A stretch of 48,571 nucleotides of DNA from Trichomonas tenax (lineage: Eukaryota > Parabasalia > Trichomonadida > Trichomonadidae), in NCBI GenBank assembly GCA_023091735.1, contig JALKBU010000319.1, positions 1-48,571 of the forward strand. Reading direction: 5' to 3'. Below the pieces are notes generated by a model that was not told the DNA's origin, made no database searches, and worked only from the letters and a program-made list of their open reading frames with translations. The translations under genes and the position numbers were made by a program. Shown piece after piece: positions 18,299-29,473 of this stretch (positions are counted from its first letter, which is position 1; every line of letters begins with the position of its first letter).

Positions 18299-19079
18299 AG
18301 ATGCTGTATACTTTATTTGTTTTGTTTCTTTTTTAATTAAATTTTGCACTCATTTAATGAGTCACATTCTTCTTGGCAGTTGATAACCTATATATACTGT
18401 GGCAGAGAAATTTGTTTATATCAGGAAAGCATCCCAGTTCCTAAAATATATTTTAACCAAAATATAATCTAAACGATTCAGAATGCAGACCATTATGATT
18501 TACATCCACTATGACTATATATACTACCCTGATAGGTAATCAAGTGGATCGCGAAAGAAATTTTCTTTCTTCAAGTAATCTAAGAATTTTCCCGTGGATA
18601 GTCATGTATTCCTGATAAGCGCACGAAATATCATCTATTTTCATCAGCAATCATTTGAATGGTCAAAAGATTTAGGGAAAAATTTTCTTTCTACGGTGTA
18701 GTCCCACGACCTTCATAACTTTTTATCTGATCAATATTTTTTCGATTTGAAAGTACTTTCATGTACATATTGATAGTTGTCTATCCAGTGGTGTAAGTGG
18801 CACAGTCTATATATCTATCAAATCATTGATTGCGTTTCAAATCGTCCAAAAATATACGATTTCCAGCATAAATGTATGCTCTACTATGCAGCATATGATA
18901 TTTTTATGTGTATTATTGATTCAAATGCCTCTTATACGCTTAAAATTAGAAACGCAACTAATTCATTAATTGATTTGAGGGCGATTATACACATGAAAGT
19001 TATTGAATTTGATGGGATTTGGATTTACAGCTGTAATAATGTAAAATTTTAGAATTTTAGATTTGGCAATGAACAAAAA
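18299..19079. other. Gene-free region
   Basis: AT-rich. The open frame 18777-19052 begins with TTG and lacks protein-like character, so I do not call it. Confidence 0.5.
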
Positions 19080-19115
19080 TTATGCGCTGAGGAAAGATGG
19101 TGTCTCAGCGCATAA
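19080..19115. repeat. Perfect 12-bp-stem hairpin
   Basis: TTATGCGCTGAG (19080-19091), a 12-nt loop, then CTCAGCGCATAA (19104-19115). It lies about 250 bp upstream of the CCDC25-like gene. Function unknown. Confidence 0.85.
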
Positions 19116-19368
19116 AAGCAATGGAAAAATAATTAGCATCATATATACTATTTTATTAATGTAAACGGTGTCAAATAAATTGTAAAAAAACGTAACTTTT
19201 AACCTTATTCACTTTTTAAAATATGGTTTATTATAACATTTACATAATGATAATGTTAATTTTGCCAATTTTGGTCTCTAAAAACCAAATTTGAGAGTTA
19301 AAACATTTCTATTTTGCAGTGATTTATTTTCAATTTGCTTTAATCGTTCATGGACACATTATTTTTTT

Positions 19369-19980
19369 ATGGTAATCATTTATAACATCGACAACCATCT
19401 CTTGTTTGTTGGCGACGACAAGTTCGAGAATGATGGCCTCATTAAATACTCACAGAGATATATGAGTGAGCTTAAGACTCCCGTTTATTGGTTCCATGTT
19501 GATAATTTTTCTTCTCCTCACGCTTATTTGAGACTGAATGAGGGTGAGACAGTACCACCACAGAAACTTGTAATGATCTGCTCGCAAATTGTCAAGCTTG
19601 GATCAATAGAAGGCGTTAAGAGACCAGCAGCGGACGTTATCTACACATTATGCACAAATCTCGCCAAAACGAAGTCCCTCAACGTCGGAACAGTTACATT
19701 TGTTCCAAATGCTGAAATTTTATACAACAGAGCTGTTAGAAACAACAAACAGATCGAAAAATTGCTTGAAAAGTCAAAGCAATCAACCACAATCCCAGAT
19801 ATGGAGGGCGAACTCACAGATTTGATCAAGAATTCCAAATTCAAGAAGCAAGAAAAAGAGTCAGATAACTATGATTATTCCTCTGATGAATCCACAGTAA
19901 AGAATCCAAAGAAATCTGGTGGCATCTTAGGAGATATTCCAAAGTATGACGGAACTAATGATTCGGATGATTTTATGTAA
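19369..19980 (+). CDS. CCDC25-like NFACT-R (DUF814) protein (203 aa)
   Basis: Residues 1-110 match the NFACT RNA-binding domain as found in eukaryotic CCDC25/Jlp2: GDDKFENDGLIKYSQRY, WFHVDNFSSPHAYLRLNEGE, a helix with MICSQIVKLGSI, then VIYTLCTNLAKTKSLNVGTV. A charged coiled-coil helix follows (about 120-175), then an acidic tail ending TNDSDDFM. The family is linked to ribosome/tRNA-associated functions through the NFACT fold; human CCDC25 has also been described as a membrane DNA sensor. The open frame begins at 19291, but the 26 extra residues are hydrophobic and unlike the family; ATG 19369 starts directly at the conserved strand (MVIIYNIDNH). Intact. Confidence 0.85.
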   Translation: MVIIYNIDNHLLFVGDDKFENDGLIKYSQRYMSELKTPVYWFHVDNFSSPHAYLRLNEGETVPPQKLVMICSQIVKLGSIEGVKRPAADVIYTLCTNLAKTKSLNVGTVTFVPNAEILYNRAVRNNKQIEKLLEKSKQSTTIPDMEGELTDLIKNSKFKKQEKESDNYDYSSDESTVKNPKKSGGILGDIPKYDGTNDSDDFM

Positions 19981-20923
19981 TATTTATATTAATGTTGTTT
20001 TATGATAAATAAATCTGTACTACACATGTAGACGTAATTCGAACCTGATTGTTTTTAACCCGTTTATAGTCAGTTTTTTCAAGGTCAAAAATATCATATA
20101 AGATAGGAATGGTTTTTGTTGCTTAGCAAGTTATGAAATGGATAGAGCCAAAAGATTTAAAACAAATTTTGAAAGATAAAGATTTGATAATAAATTATTG
20201 ATTAATTTTGTGATATCTATTCAATAAATAAAGTTTTAATAGTGACAATTAAGGATAAATGGAAATACCCAAGATTGCAGATCGTTTTGCACAGTGAAAT
20301 ATGTTACATGTCGTGGAAAAATACCATAATCTTTTTGATTCTAAAACTTCAATATTAATTCGATAGATATAGATAGGTTAGGGATATACCAATGACGCGA
20401 CTTTTCCTCATAGGATCGTTAGATTCTCAATATTCAAGTTGATTTCTCGTTTATTAAGCATATAAGAGTATTTTTGAGTGGATAACTACAGACGCAGAAC
20501 AAGGTAGTGCTACAGTGAAGTGATGGCCAAGTTTTATCACCTTTTTAGAAACAATTCTCTGAATTTTTGCCACTTTTATTCCAATTCAAAAGGTTTTTAT
20601 ATACTTTGGCAATATCATATTTATACTAAATGTTGCAAAATGTAGTTTAGTATAAATCATATGCAGTATATAATTTATGCTCAGCCAAATCACAAGTCGC
20701 GGTGATTTTTCGGGAAAATCGAAATGAAATTCAAAATCATGTGAAAATGTGAAGCCACAGATAGCAGAAACAGCGCCCAGTGTGTCTACGGATATCGATA
20801 AAGTGAATTTTTGTTTGCCTAAATGCAGGTTTTTCATAACTTTTTGTAAAACATGAAAATATTTGGATAAGCTGTTATATTATTGTTGGAAAATAATGCC
20901 ATACAAAAACCTTACAATAATAA
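19981..20923. other. Gene-free region before HECT pseudogene
   Basis: AT-rich. The minus-strand open frame 20586-20837 has no recognisable features. No repeats or RNA genes noticed. Confidence 0.5.
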
Positions 20924-23900
20924 ATGGGTGTTGGATTATCGAAGGAGCTAACAACCATTTGTCCAAGGAGCCAAGTCATTGGAGTTTCTAATTTCGATGA
21001 TGTCAGCTCCGGGGAGTTGTATAAAGAGAGATTTTACAGTTATTTGGAGTCATTTCAAATCGAAGATTTAGTTCCTGAAGTTCATACCGATTATTCACGC
21101 GATGATATGATTTCTGTGCCCACGTGTTGTCGTGATCATGTGGCTAATTTGCCTAAATTGCTCGAGGCGGTGATATGAAAAATGATAACAAAGATTTACA
21201 ATTTTTAGCAGGTTTGCAGTCCGAATTTAAGACTTTTGTGAAGAACGCAGAAATGAGGAAGTCATTTTACGAAGGTTTGAAATTAAATATTCCAAAAATG
21301 AACGTCGAACAACCATTGAGGATGAAATACATAGCACAAGCCAAGCATCAGACGTTTGGTGATATATTAAATGCATTTTCTACAACAATTATTAAATTAA
21401 AAACACCAAACGATTTTAAAGATAGTTTCATCGCTACAACAACATTTCTAAGCAATGCTGTACCTACTGAATCTCTTGCTCTTCCAAGAAAATCTACTTT
21501 TGTCAAATCAAATTCGAACTATTCTATCATCAATTCTCCGCGTGTTTTATCAAGAGGCATTGCATCAAATCGCCTATTTCTATTCATGCCAACAGGGGCA
21601 AGAAATATATTCATATATCCACTGATGAATTCATGCAGTTTATCAACACCACTCATTTGAAACATCAAAGAAAAATTCTCGAAATCTTCTTACGCATATG
21701 CTTCTTTAACAGACTTATCCATTGTCAGCGACAAAGTTATTTACCAGTACAACATCAAGCAGCTTATCATGAATGATGGTAATGAAACAATTGTTCCTAA
21801 AACATCGAATTCAGGGAAATATACAATCATTAAAACATCCGATGGAATCAGTAAATTTAAAGTCAGCAAAAAAGGCGTTTTCACGGCATCACAAATCAAC
21901 GGCGAAGATCATGTGAACGATGATATGTTTATTGAAGCTAAGGGTGGACCAAATATGGATTCCCATTGCAAATCAGTGATTCCTGATCCAGCAAAACTCG
22001 ATTTAACATGTTTTACAAATGTATCATTTATTGGATTTCTTATCAAAACTTCGAATGATTCGATATTATTTAGAGTTTTTAGCGCCTGAATGGATATTTG
22101 CTTCGCCATTCGAAACAATACTTTTGCTGAAGAACTTCGCTTACATGTGCAATTCCATCGCCGATCAGACACTCACAAGAGGTTATGCACTTGATTTGTT
22201 CAACATGAGGTCTCTTGTTTCATTCTTTATGCCGTCTTTCATTCAGCATCTTCAGATTCTTATTCCGCCGACACCGATGTACAAAGTCAGGAACTATCTC
22301 GGAAAGTTGTTGACTTTCGGTTCCATCATCAAGAGACACAATGACGACAGATTATTCCAAGTGTACAATTCAGAGAGAAGAATTTATTCATCGAGAAGCG
22401 CACTGGAAGCTGCTCCATTCTTCCCGGAGTTCTTTGGAACAAACATTCCTCCTCCACAAAAAGACACACTCGAGATCAACATTCTTCCAATCAATCCTGG
22501 CGCATTCAAGCAAGATCTTCGTGAATACGTTCGAATCTTCAAATTGTGCTCTCACAAGTTCACGACAATCGTCGGATTCCCGTTCTGGGAGATTCTTCCG
22601 CTTTGGTACAGACTCAGTGGCCTCGCTGTCGTCAACAACGACGTCATTCCTCCAAAGTATGAACTCACGAACGAAGGATACTAGAAACTCACGAATCCGA
22701 GTGAACTCGAACTGAGAATTAAACTCACTCCAAGAATTGCGATGACTGTTGAAACAATGATTGGGATCAGCAACAACCAGTTCTTCGATGATCCAGTCTA
22801 CGTCCAAGCAGAAGGATCAGAGATATCATTACAACAACGAGACAAGAACTTTATCTTTCAGTTGCCACAAAAGGCTTAAGCTGGGACAAATTCAAGTTCG
22901 AGCTTTATTGGGATCTTCTTTATGACAACGAGAACCAAACAATCGAAATCAAACCATCAGCAATCCACGACAGATTCATTGAAGACATGCAGAACTTTGC
23001 CGTCAATTGGACACCAAACGACACTCAAGATTTGCTCGGAATACTTCCAAAGTCAACGCTCACGTTGCCAACATTCGCCACAACAGAGAGTATCGCAAAG
23101 ACATCAGAGTTATCCCAGAAGTATGGAGAAACTGTTGTCGCACTCAAAGCATTGTTGATACATCAATTCAACTACATCAGGACCTGCTGCGAAGAGCATG
23201 TTCCAAAGAACTTTCTTCAAGGCCTCAGTTCACTCATCACATCAGAAGATGCTGCTAACGAAGTCCTGAAGAACATCATTAACGGAAACAAGTCCAACAT
23301 TGCCAGCTTCGAGATCAACATAAAGGTCGCAGGCCAATTGATGATGAATGGTGGAGGACTTCCAAGAACATATTCAATCATTCATCAGCTTTCTCAAGTT
23401 GTGTCAAGATTGAAGCCTCATTATCTTCAATGCCCCACTCATCCATAGAAAGTTGCTTTCTATGGTGAAGCAGCTATCGATGCTGGGGGTCCAGCTCATG
23501 AACTGATGACAGAAACAGCAGAGTCCATTTTCGATCCAACAAGCGACATCTGCCATCCAACAGATTTAATCCAGACTTCGAGAAACTCTGTCCAGTCAAC
23601 TGGATGTACACGACATGGTCCGGAAAGAAGAAATTGATGAACGGACACAGCGCTCACGAATTAGTTTCTGCGGATTCTTCAGAACAATACATCAACGAAT
23701 TCCTCAGACTCAGAACAGGCGAAATCCTTCCTGGTCTTCAGCTTATCAGAGAAGGTTTCATCGAGAACACAGGCATTGAGTTGCACGCGCTTTTAACAGG
23801 CTCATTGCTGAGCCACATGGCACAAGGTTCTCCTATCATCACATCTCAGCAAATCATGAAGTCGCTTTCCATTTCCAATGGCTACAAATCATTCAACGAT

Positions 23901-24176
23901 CCTCCAATCAGGTATTTCTTGGAGGCGTTGGAAAGAATGAACGCTGAGCAGCGCCGCCAGCTTATCAGATTCTTTACAACATTCACGAGACTTCCAAGCA
24001 ACAACAAGTTCAGGTTCCGAATCGATCTCTTGGCTCGCGATGATCCCGATAAATCTCTTCCAACAGCATCGACGTGTTTCAACAAACTCCATCTACCGGC
24101 ATACTCCAGCGCCGAGATATGCTACGAAAGACTCATTGTCGCCATCCAATACTGCGGAACGATGGAGAATAAATAA
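20924..24176 (+). pseudogene. HECT-type E3 ubiquitin ligase, broken
   Basis: Successive open segments in shifting frames (20924-21178, 21175-21660, ~21690-22089, 22019-22684, ~22685-22875, ~22860-23446, 23447-~23570, ~23560-24176) read as one protein. The last ~250 residues are a HECT domain. The N-lobe signature is GEAAIDAGGPAHELM (after 23447). The C-lobe has FFTTFTRLP and the catalytic-Cys motif PTASTCFNKLHLPAYSS near the end. HECT enzymes accept ubiquitin on that Cys before transfer. Lesions seen: frameshifts near 21178, 21600, 21690, 22080, 22850 and 23560, and in-frame TAG at 22682 and 23446. No terminal full-length ORF exists. Codon use is C-rich like an expressed gene, so decay is probably recent. 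Sequencing indels are an alternative, but the intact neighbours argue against it. Confidence 0.88.
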
Positions 24177-25226
24177 TCATTTTCAATTCTCTTGATCTTT
24201 AGTATTTATATTTGAATTCGGTGATATATTCAATATAGAAAATTCATAATTAGAAGGATTAAGAACAATCTAAGCTCCAAATCGAGATTTAGAAAATTAT
24301 CGACATTTGATATGTATTTTCAAGATTTGGACAAATATTTCTACTAACGAAATTGTGTAATGAAGGAATATTCCTGTCACAAGCCATAATTATGAAGATT
24401 CTTTTGAAAATTATCAAAACGCCGAAGATTTTTGTTTATTTATATATATTTGTTTGAAATTTCTAAATAAATCAAAATGCCGAAGACTATAGGTCCCAAA
24501 GATAATTTTGGAATTATCATATTCCGTTATACAACAAAAAATATGAAATTTATTTTACAAAACGAAATAAGCAAATTTAACTCTGAAAAATCCTCAAATA
24601 AACTTTTGAAATAATTGATAATTTTACATCTAAGATGGATTATAGATTTTATAAGATATATATAGCAAGATTATGAAGAAAAAACCAAAACGATATCAAT
24701 TTTTATATTAACTAACGGATTTGTTCTCAAATATTTCAATTTTATCGGAACAAAGCATCTGCTGAAGCATAAAGAGCCACAAATTCTGCTAAAAATGGAA
24801 ATTTATGTTTTGATAATTTTGATAATATTTACAAATTTTTCTGAACCAATTAAAATATCACAAAAATTGAATTTAAACCCCACATTAAATCGAATTCTTT
24901 GTTATAGACATCGCTCATAGTTGCAGATATACCCATCCTCAGCTTTTTTGCAATTGTAATGAATTTTTTCATGAATTAAGAGCGCTCCATGGGTATTTAA
25001 TCAATCCACACTCAATCTCATCTAACAAAGAATTACAATCTGCTATTGGTTGATGCATATATCCTCAAATTAGAAGACTAATTCGATAATGAGTTTGATG
25101 AAAATTGAGCACAAGGGAGAGTTTTCCGCCCTCAGCCCTATGCAACCGACCATTTAAATGGATTTGATTGAAAACTGCAAAAAATGGCACTTTTTATAAT
25201 TCAAAGTGAGTTTATAGTTTTTGAAA
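24177..25226. other. Gene-free region with imperfect foldback at 24892-25036
   Basis: No ORF seen. ATCAAAACGCCGAAGA (about 24415) recurs as ATCAAAATGCCGAAGA (about 24472). 24892-24945 and 24985-25036 form an imperfect inverted repeat with matching blocks AATTCTTTGTTA and ATACCCAT at the same spacing. Confidence 0.5.
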
Positions 25227-25949
25227 ATGAGAGGTCGCCGTTCTCCAAAATTTGCTGGAGGAACATCGAGACTCCCCGATGATGATTATAAGCCGAGTGA
25301 ATCCAGATGCATGCAGGACGGTTCTTTTTTGGACATCATTCATCCAATAGAAGCAGCAGGGATGATAAATAATAAGGAACTAACGCCAATACAAAAGGCA
25401 ATCACGTTCTGCATAATGGATCACGGTGGTTCCGCTTCAGAAACAGAAATATTAGATTTTGTAACGAAAAAATGGAAAATTATAAACGAGAAATCGATCA
25501 GACAATTCCAAGTTAAGCCTTGCATGAGGTTGATAAGGCTAAATCTATCCATAAAGAAGGCGAATCAACAGCTTTTTCTTCCTGATCCTGAAAAACCCGG
25601 CAACATGATATTGGGAAGCTACGATCCAACTGTTGCAAAGCACGAATATTACACTGAGGATGGCCATGAATCGCAGGAAAAAAATTCCTCGTCCGAAGAA
25701 ATTCAAAATTCAAATATAGATTGCACGGAAGAGCTTTTATCATTTTTGGTACGAAGCAGGACATCGGTTAAATTCGATGAAATACTTAATTTCGCGAAAT
25801 CATTGAATTGCAGAATCAAATTATTTTCGAAATTGAAATTCGATCGACAAATTAGGGCAATTCTCATAAGTTTGAAAACTCAGGGATTGCTATATTACAA
25901 TCCGTTTGAAGATACTTGGAATCACCTTCCATCTATTTTTCAAAATTGA
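25227..25949 (+). CDS. Winged-helix-like protein with two helical modules (240 aa)
   Basis: After a basic N-terminus (MRGRRSPKF) and an acidic spacer, residues ~50-130 form a winged-helix-like unit: LTPIQKAITFCIMDHGGSAS, EILDFVTKKW, a recognition-type helix with MRLIRLNL, then a strand with FLPDPEKPG. A second similar unit (~180-235) reads EELLSFLVRSRTSVKFDEIL ... IRAILISLKTQGLLYY. The pattern 'helix, loop, helix, helix, ...GLLYYNP' is typical of winged-helix repeats in transcription or chromatin factors. No named family assigned. The open frame includes a TTG at 25221; I place the start at ATG 25227. Intact, TGA stop. Confidence 0.7.
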   Translation: MRGRRSPKFAGGTSRLPDDDYKPSESRCMQDGSFLDIIHPIEAAGMINNKELTPIQKAITFCIMDHGGSASETEILDFVTKKWKIINEKSIRQFQVKPCMRLIRLNLSIKKANQQLFLPDPEKPGNMILGSYDPTVAKHEYYTEDGHESQEKNSSSEEIQNSNIDCTEELLSFLVRSRTSVKFDEILNFAKSLNCRIKLFSKLKFDRQIRAILISLKTQGLLYYNPFEDTWNHLPSIFQN

Positions 25950-26313
25950 GATTGATTTGTTATTTAATAAATAGTTTCATACAATGAACTAGAATTCATC
26001 GACAGAATCGCTCAAACTCATTATTTTGGACAACACGATATAATTAAATATATCATTCAGCCGATGGGATTTAAGATCTTCAGGGGATAATTCATCACCC
26101 TGCAAAGAGTAAAAGAGTTTTTAAAACAATAATAATTTCTAGATAAAATAATATTAAACGGCGATTGATATATTTCTTACATCCTATGATTTATAGACAC
26201 AAAAATAAAAACAATGGTGAAATAAACGGTCTCAGATTTCGCCATTATAAGGAAATATATCGATGAAAAAACTAATTTCAAAAGGATAGAAAACAATTTA
26301 TAGTACAATAAGC
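25950..26313. other. Intergenic between convergent genes
   Basis: AT-rich 3' flanks. The minus-strand frame 26177-26362 has no protein-like features. Nothing else seen. Confidence 0.5.
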
Positions 26314-26754
26314 TCAGTTCATGGAGCTTAAATGGTTCTGAGCCATAAAGTTTGGCATACATTTGGCGATTTCGTCATACATTTTCTGGAAACCGGAACG
26401 TCCTGAGAAGTATGGATCTTGAATATCACCTAAGAGTACTATGCTAGCATTCGATGTATTTGGCTTCATATTCTTTAAAGCGTTGTAAACCTTTTTATCT
26501 AAGGCGACGACGTAATCAAATAATAACCAGTCATCATAGCGAATCTGTCTGGCTCTGTGCTGTCCAATATCGATGCCGTAATCCTTAACGATCTCGATGG
26601 CTCTCTCGTCCGCCTGTTCATTGACGTGGTGAGACGAAATCGCTGCTGAGTCTGACTTAATGGACTTATTAGTCATCTGCGAGAAGATAGCTTCGGCGAC
26701 AGGGGAGCGACATACATTACCTGTGCATACGAATAACACTGACTTGTTCTTCAT
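26314..26754 (-). CDS. Low-molecular-weight protein tyrosine phosphatase (146 aa)
   Basis: The N-terminal signature LFVCTGNVCRSP contains the C-X5-R phosphate loop (C10 nucleophile, R16, with Ser17). The general-acid Asp lies in the DPYFSG motif (D113-P114-Y115). The central region HRARQ and FDYVVALD follow the LMW-PTP fold, and the size matches the family (~150 aa). It hydrolyses phosphotyrosine in the cytosol. The frame is open to 26826, but I chose ATG 26754 because the phosphate loop then begins at residue 10 as usual, and an Inr-like TCATT (26763-26767, minus strand) lies 11 nt upstream, inside the longer frame. Confidence 0.95.
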   Translation of the reverse strand: MKNKSVLFVCTGNVCRSPVAEAIFSQMTNKSIKSDSAAISSHHVNEQADERAIEIVKDYGIDIGQHRARQIRYDDWLLFDYVVALDKKVYNALKNMKPNTSNASIVLLGDIQDPYFSGRSGFQKMYDEIAKCMPNFMAQNHLSSMN

Positions 26755-26762
26755 TACGGAAA

Positions 26763-26767
26763 AATGA
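26763..26767 (-). promoter_or_regulatory. Inr-like TCATT of LMW-PTP gene
   Basis: TCATT on the minus strand with presumed +1 at 26765, 11 nt before the ATG. It decides between the two candidate starts. Confidence 0.45.
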
Positions 26768-27682
26768 TGTTTATTGATTTTGACCAATTTAAATCTCAAA
26801 TATGATTTGTTTCTCAATTTTTTCATAAGGCGAAATTTTTCCCATATTCTACATGTTTTTATGATCTACTCCTCTTAGAATGCCTGTTTTCACTAAAATC
26901 GATTTCTGATATTGAAATAGCATACTAACACCGAATATAATATCAAAATTTAAATTTAACGAGGTTAAGAAAATTCATAAGAAAACTGACAACGAAAAAT
27001 TTTTTGGGATGCAAAATTGCTTATTGATGTATTTTTAGTTGATGTTATGGAAATTTTTGTGAGCGACTTTTCAGAGCAAAAAAGATAATATCAAAATAAT
27101 GATTTTATTGGATTTTCAATCACAGATTGAAATTTTTTGCGATCAACGATTAAAATACTCTCAAAAGCGATCGCATCGTTCAAAACACTCACAATTTTGA
27201 TTGTAGAGAATAAGGATCTCAATATCATACCAAAATAGATTTAAAGAAATTTAAAAACGAAAAATGGTCGACTTTTCAGGACCAAAATTTAAACGATTTT
27301 TAGGGTTCTACCGAAACGAACATCAATTTATTTATCCACAAAAAATGTATTTTCACTGCTAAAGCCAAAAGATTTTTCTTGTTTAATTGCCATAAAATAT
27401 TTTTTGCCAAAACGACATTTAAAGGGATATCAGCATAGCCTTGGCTAATCCTCCAGTACAGCGTTTCATCATCTAATAGACTTTGTCTATAAAATGCTAT
27501 ATAGACAGATTTTCTTTATAAGTCATCATGTATAATTGCTTCATAAAAGGTATTCATTTACTGATTCATCAGAGTTTTTAAATATTTTGTATGGCAACTG
27601 CAATATTTAACTTAAGGATGCCCTAACTTTCCATAGATATGTTGCATAAATATAGCATATATCATCGTTAAAATTTGAGACT
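26768..27682. other. Gene-free AT-rich region
   Basis: No ORF, RNA gene or clear repeat. Loose similarity between GCGACTTTTCAGAGC (about 27063) and TCGACTTTTCAGGACC (about 27268) only. Confidence 0.5.
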
Positions 27683-27921
27683 TTAATTTTGCTTATTCAC
27701 AGGCATGCGTTTATTTGGGTCTACTTGTGATTCAGGGGATGGAAGGTCTTCATTTCTTTGGGGTGCTCCGTTAATTGTTCGGATAGTGTATTCTTCTTTT
27801 TCGTCAATGTATCTGTACAAACTATCAACGCGTGGAATAGATAATTCAATGCCTTCAAGTATTATATCTAAATTGTTAATGTTTGCTATTTCGTTTCAAT
27901 TTTATTTAATAGACCCATGTG
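27683..27921 (-). pseudogene. Coding-like remnant without start codon (~76 codons)
   Basis: This minus-strand frame is open from an upstream TGA to a TAA and reads as a normal soluble protein C-terminus (IELSIPRVDSLYRYIDEKEE, then TIRTINGAPQRNEDLPSPES), but it has no ATG near its beginning. The opposite-strand frame at 27705-27947 is its shadow. No family recognised. It may be the tail of a lost gene. Confidence 0.3.
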
Positions 27922-27947
27922 CATATAATTTTTTGGTTTGCAACTAG

Positions 27948-28100
27948 GTGACCTATATGCATTTCTGGCCTCCATATGCATATAGGATTTCATATGCACA
28001 CAGAATTCTATATGCATATGTGTAAGTTATATGCATATGGAAAATTCATATGTATATAAGGCACATAATTGCATATTGTGTTGTTTAATGCATATACTTG
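27948..28100. repeat. Cluster of ATATGCATAT palindromes
   Basis: Five ATGCAT palindromes, most inside longer self-complementary ATATGCATAT, plus near-matches CATATGCACA and CATATGTATAT, occur within about 150 bp. The spacing is irregular (13-40 bp), so this is not a simple tandem repeat. Confidence 0.8.
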
Positions 28101-28630
28101 CTCTATGTGCTATTTGTAAATTCAGTAAGAGATATTTCTCATATTAAAAAATAGATGATACTTCATATTTAATGGTTATGGCTTTCAGGTTTTCAAGAGC
28201 AAAAGAAAAGAGAAAAAAAAAGTTCTGGCATATAAAATGGTATATTCGCAGAATTAAATGATATTTTTTATGTAGTACTACAATAAATAATTACAATAAT
28301 GATATTTAGTATTAAATATTTATTTAATTATAATAAAAACACTTTGAAATAAATAATAAAAGAAGTGAAATGGCATCCGACAGTAACAAATCGGTATTAA
28401 TTTAAATTTAATTCAATTGAATATATGATTAATGAGATATGTGTAATTTGATGATATAAACGTAATTATTTGCTGATTTGTGATCTTCATAACCTTATTT
28501 TTTATAAATCCCGCTCGGACCAATAAAAATCTTCATATCTTTGAATTGATTTATACTAATACTTTTAAACAACGATAGAGTCAACAGCAACTTAGAACTG
28601 AATATTAATATTCATTTAGTTAGACGTGAT
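28101..28630. other. Gene-free AT-rich region
   Basis: Very AT-rich. No ORF or repeat that I can support. Confidence 0.5.
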
Positions 28631-29160
28631 TCCCATTACCAGCATTCCTGAATATTCTGAAAAATTTCAATTCTTTTTTAAATAAATGCCAAAAATTCTG
28701 CTGCTCCTCAAGTATGCGGGATCACTCCAATATAGAACAACCCCACATGCTTGAGTAGCAACATAATTTTTAGCATCAACACTCTAGAGATATTCTGAGG
28801 TGTTTTAGGCTGAAATATCAATGCTGCTCCATCATACAGGGTTGATACATGATGGATCTCCCCATATGATGGAGCAATACTGTGATTTCAGCCAAAAAAG
28901 AAAAATAAAAGTGCAGGTAATTTGAGATTCTGGACTATTTCAAAATATCCAGGAATGCTAGTGTTAGATCCACTACCCATCAATAGGCAGTCATTCTAGC
29001 ACCAGTATTCCTGGATATTTTGAAATAGTCCAGAACCATCTACAATTAACTCTTTTTTAAATAAAAACAAAATACTCTGCTGCTGCTCAAGCATCTGGGA
29101 TCACTCCAATATGGAACAACCACACATGGTTGAGCAGCAGCAGAGTTTTTGGCATCAACG
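28631..29160. repeat. Array of four hairpin-forming foldback modules
   Basis: Hairpins occur at about 28688-28772, 28808-28893, 28928-29035 and 29071-29155. The first and fourth are diverged copies of each other (loop GGATCACTCCAATATGGAAC, stems CTGCTGCTC.../GAGCAGCAG) within a longer direct repeat that includes ATTCCTGRATATTYTGAAA and CTTTTTTAAATAAA. The third has an arm of about 30 bp (TCTGGACTATTTCAAAATAT / complement). The second has stems GGCTGAAAT.../ATTTCAGCC and TGCTCCATCAT/ATGATGGAGCA. Non-coding. Confidence 0.85.
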
Positions 29161-29473
29161 TGTTCCTTTCATTTTTTTTATATTGTAATATTTTTATATA
29201 CCGAATTACATGGGAGTTTATTTCAAGCACCACAGTATTTAATTAAAAGTAACATTTCATGATTTTTGGATTAGTATAAATTTCTACTAAGAAGATCATA
29301 TATAGTCTAAGCATAATATTCTTACCATTAATGAAAATGAGCTATGAACCTGGATTCAGGTTTAACAAAAAAGGGAAAAATGTAACATATTTGAGAAGCG
29401 AACCGAATGCTAAAGCAGAAAAAATTAACAACTTTTTAAGTGAAAAAATCTTTAAAGAAGATATAAAATAATA
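29161..29473. other. AT-rich spacer
   Basis: Sequence between the foldback array and the transposase remnant. No terminal repeat of the transposon recognised here. Confidence 0.4.

Noticed and set aside
18777..19052. 91-codon open frame
   Set aside because: It begins with TTG, has no Inr-like element, and its composition matches the surrounding AT-rich DNA.
27705..27947. 80-codon plus-strand frame
   Set aside because: The minus strand of the same interval reads as a better protein; this is its shadow.
27948..29160. CRISPR-like array
   Set aside because: The repeats are palindromic words or foldbacks with irregular spacing and no uniform spacers, and the genome is eukaryotic.
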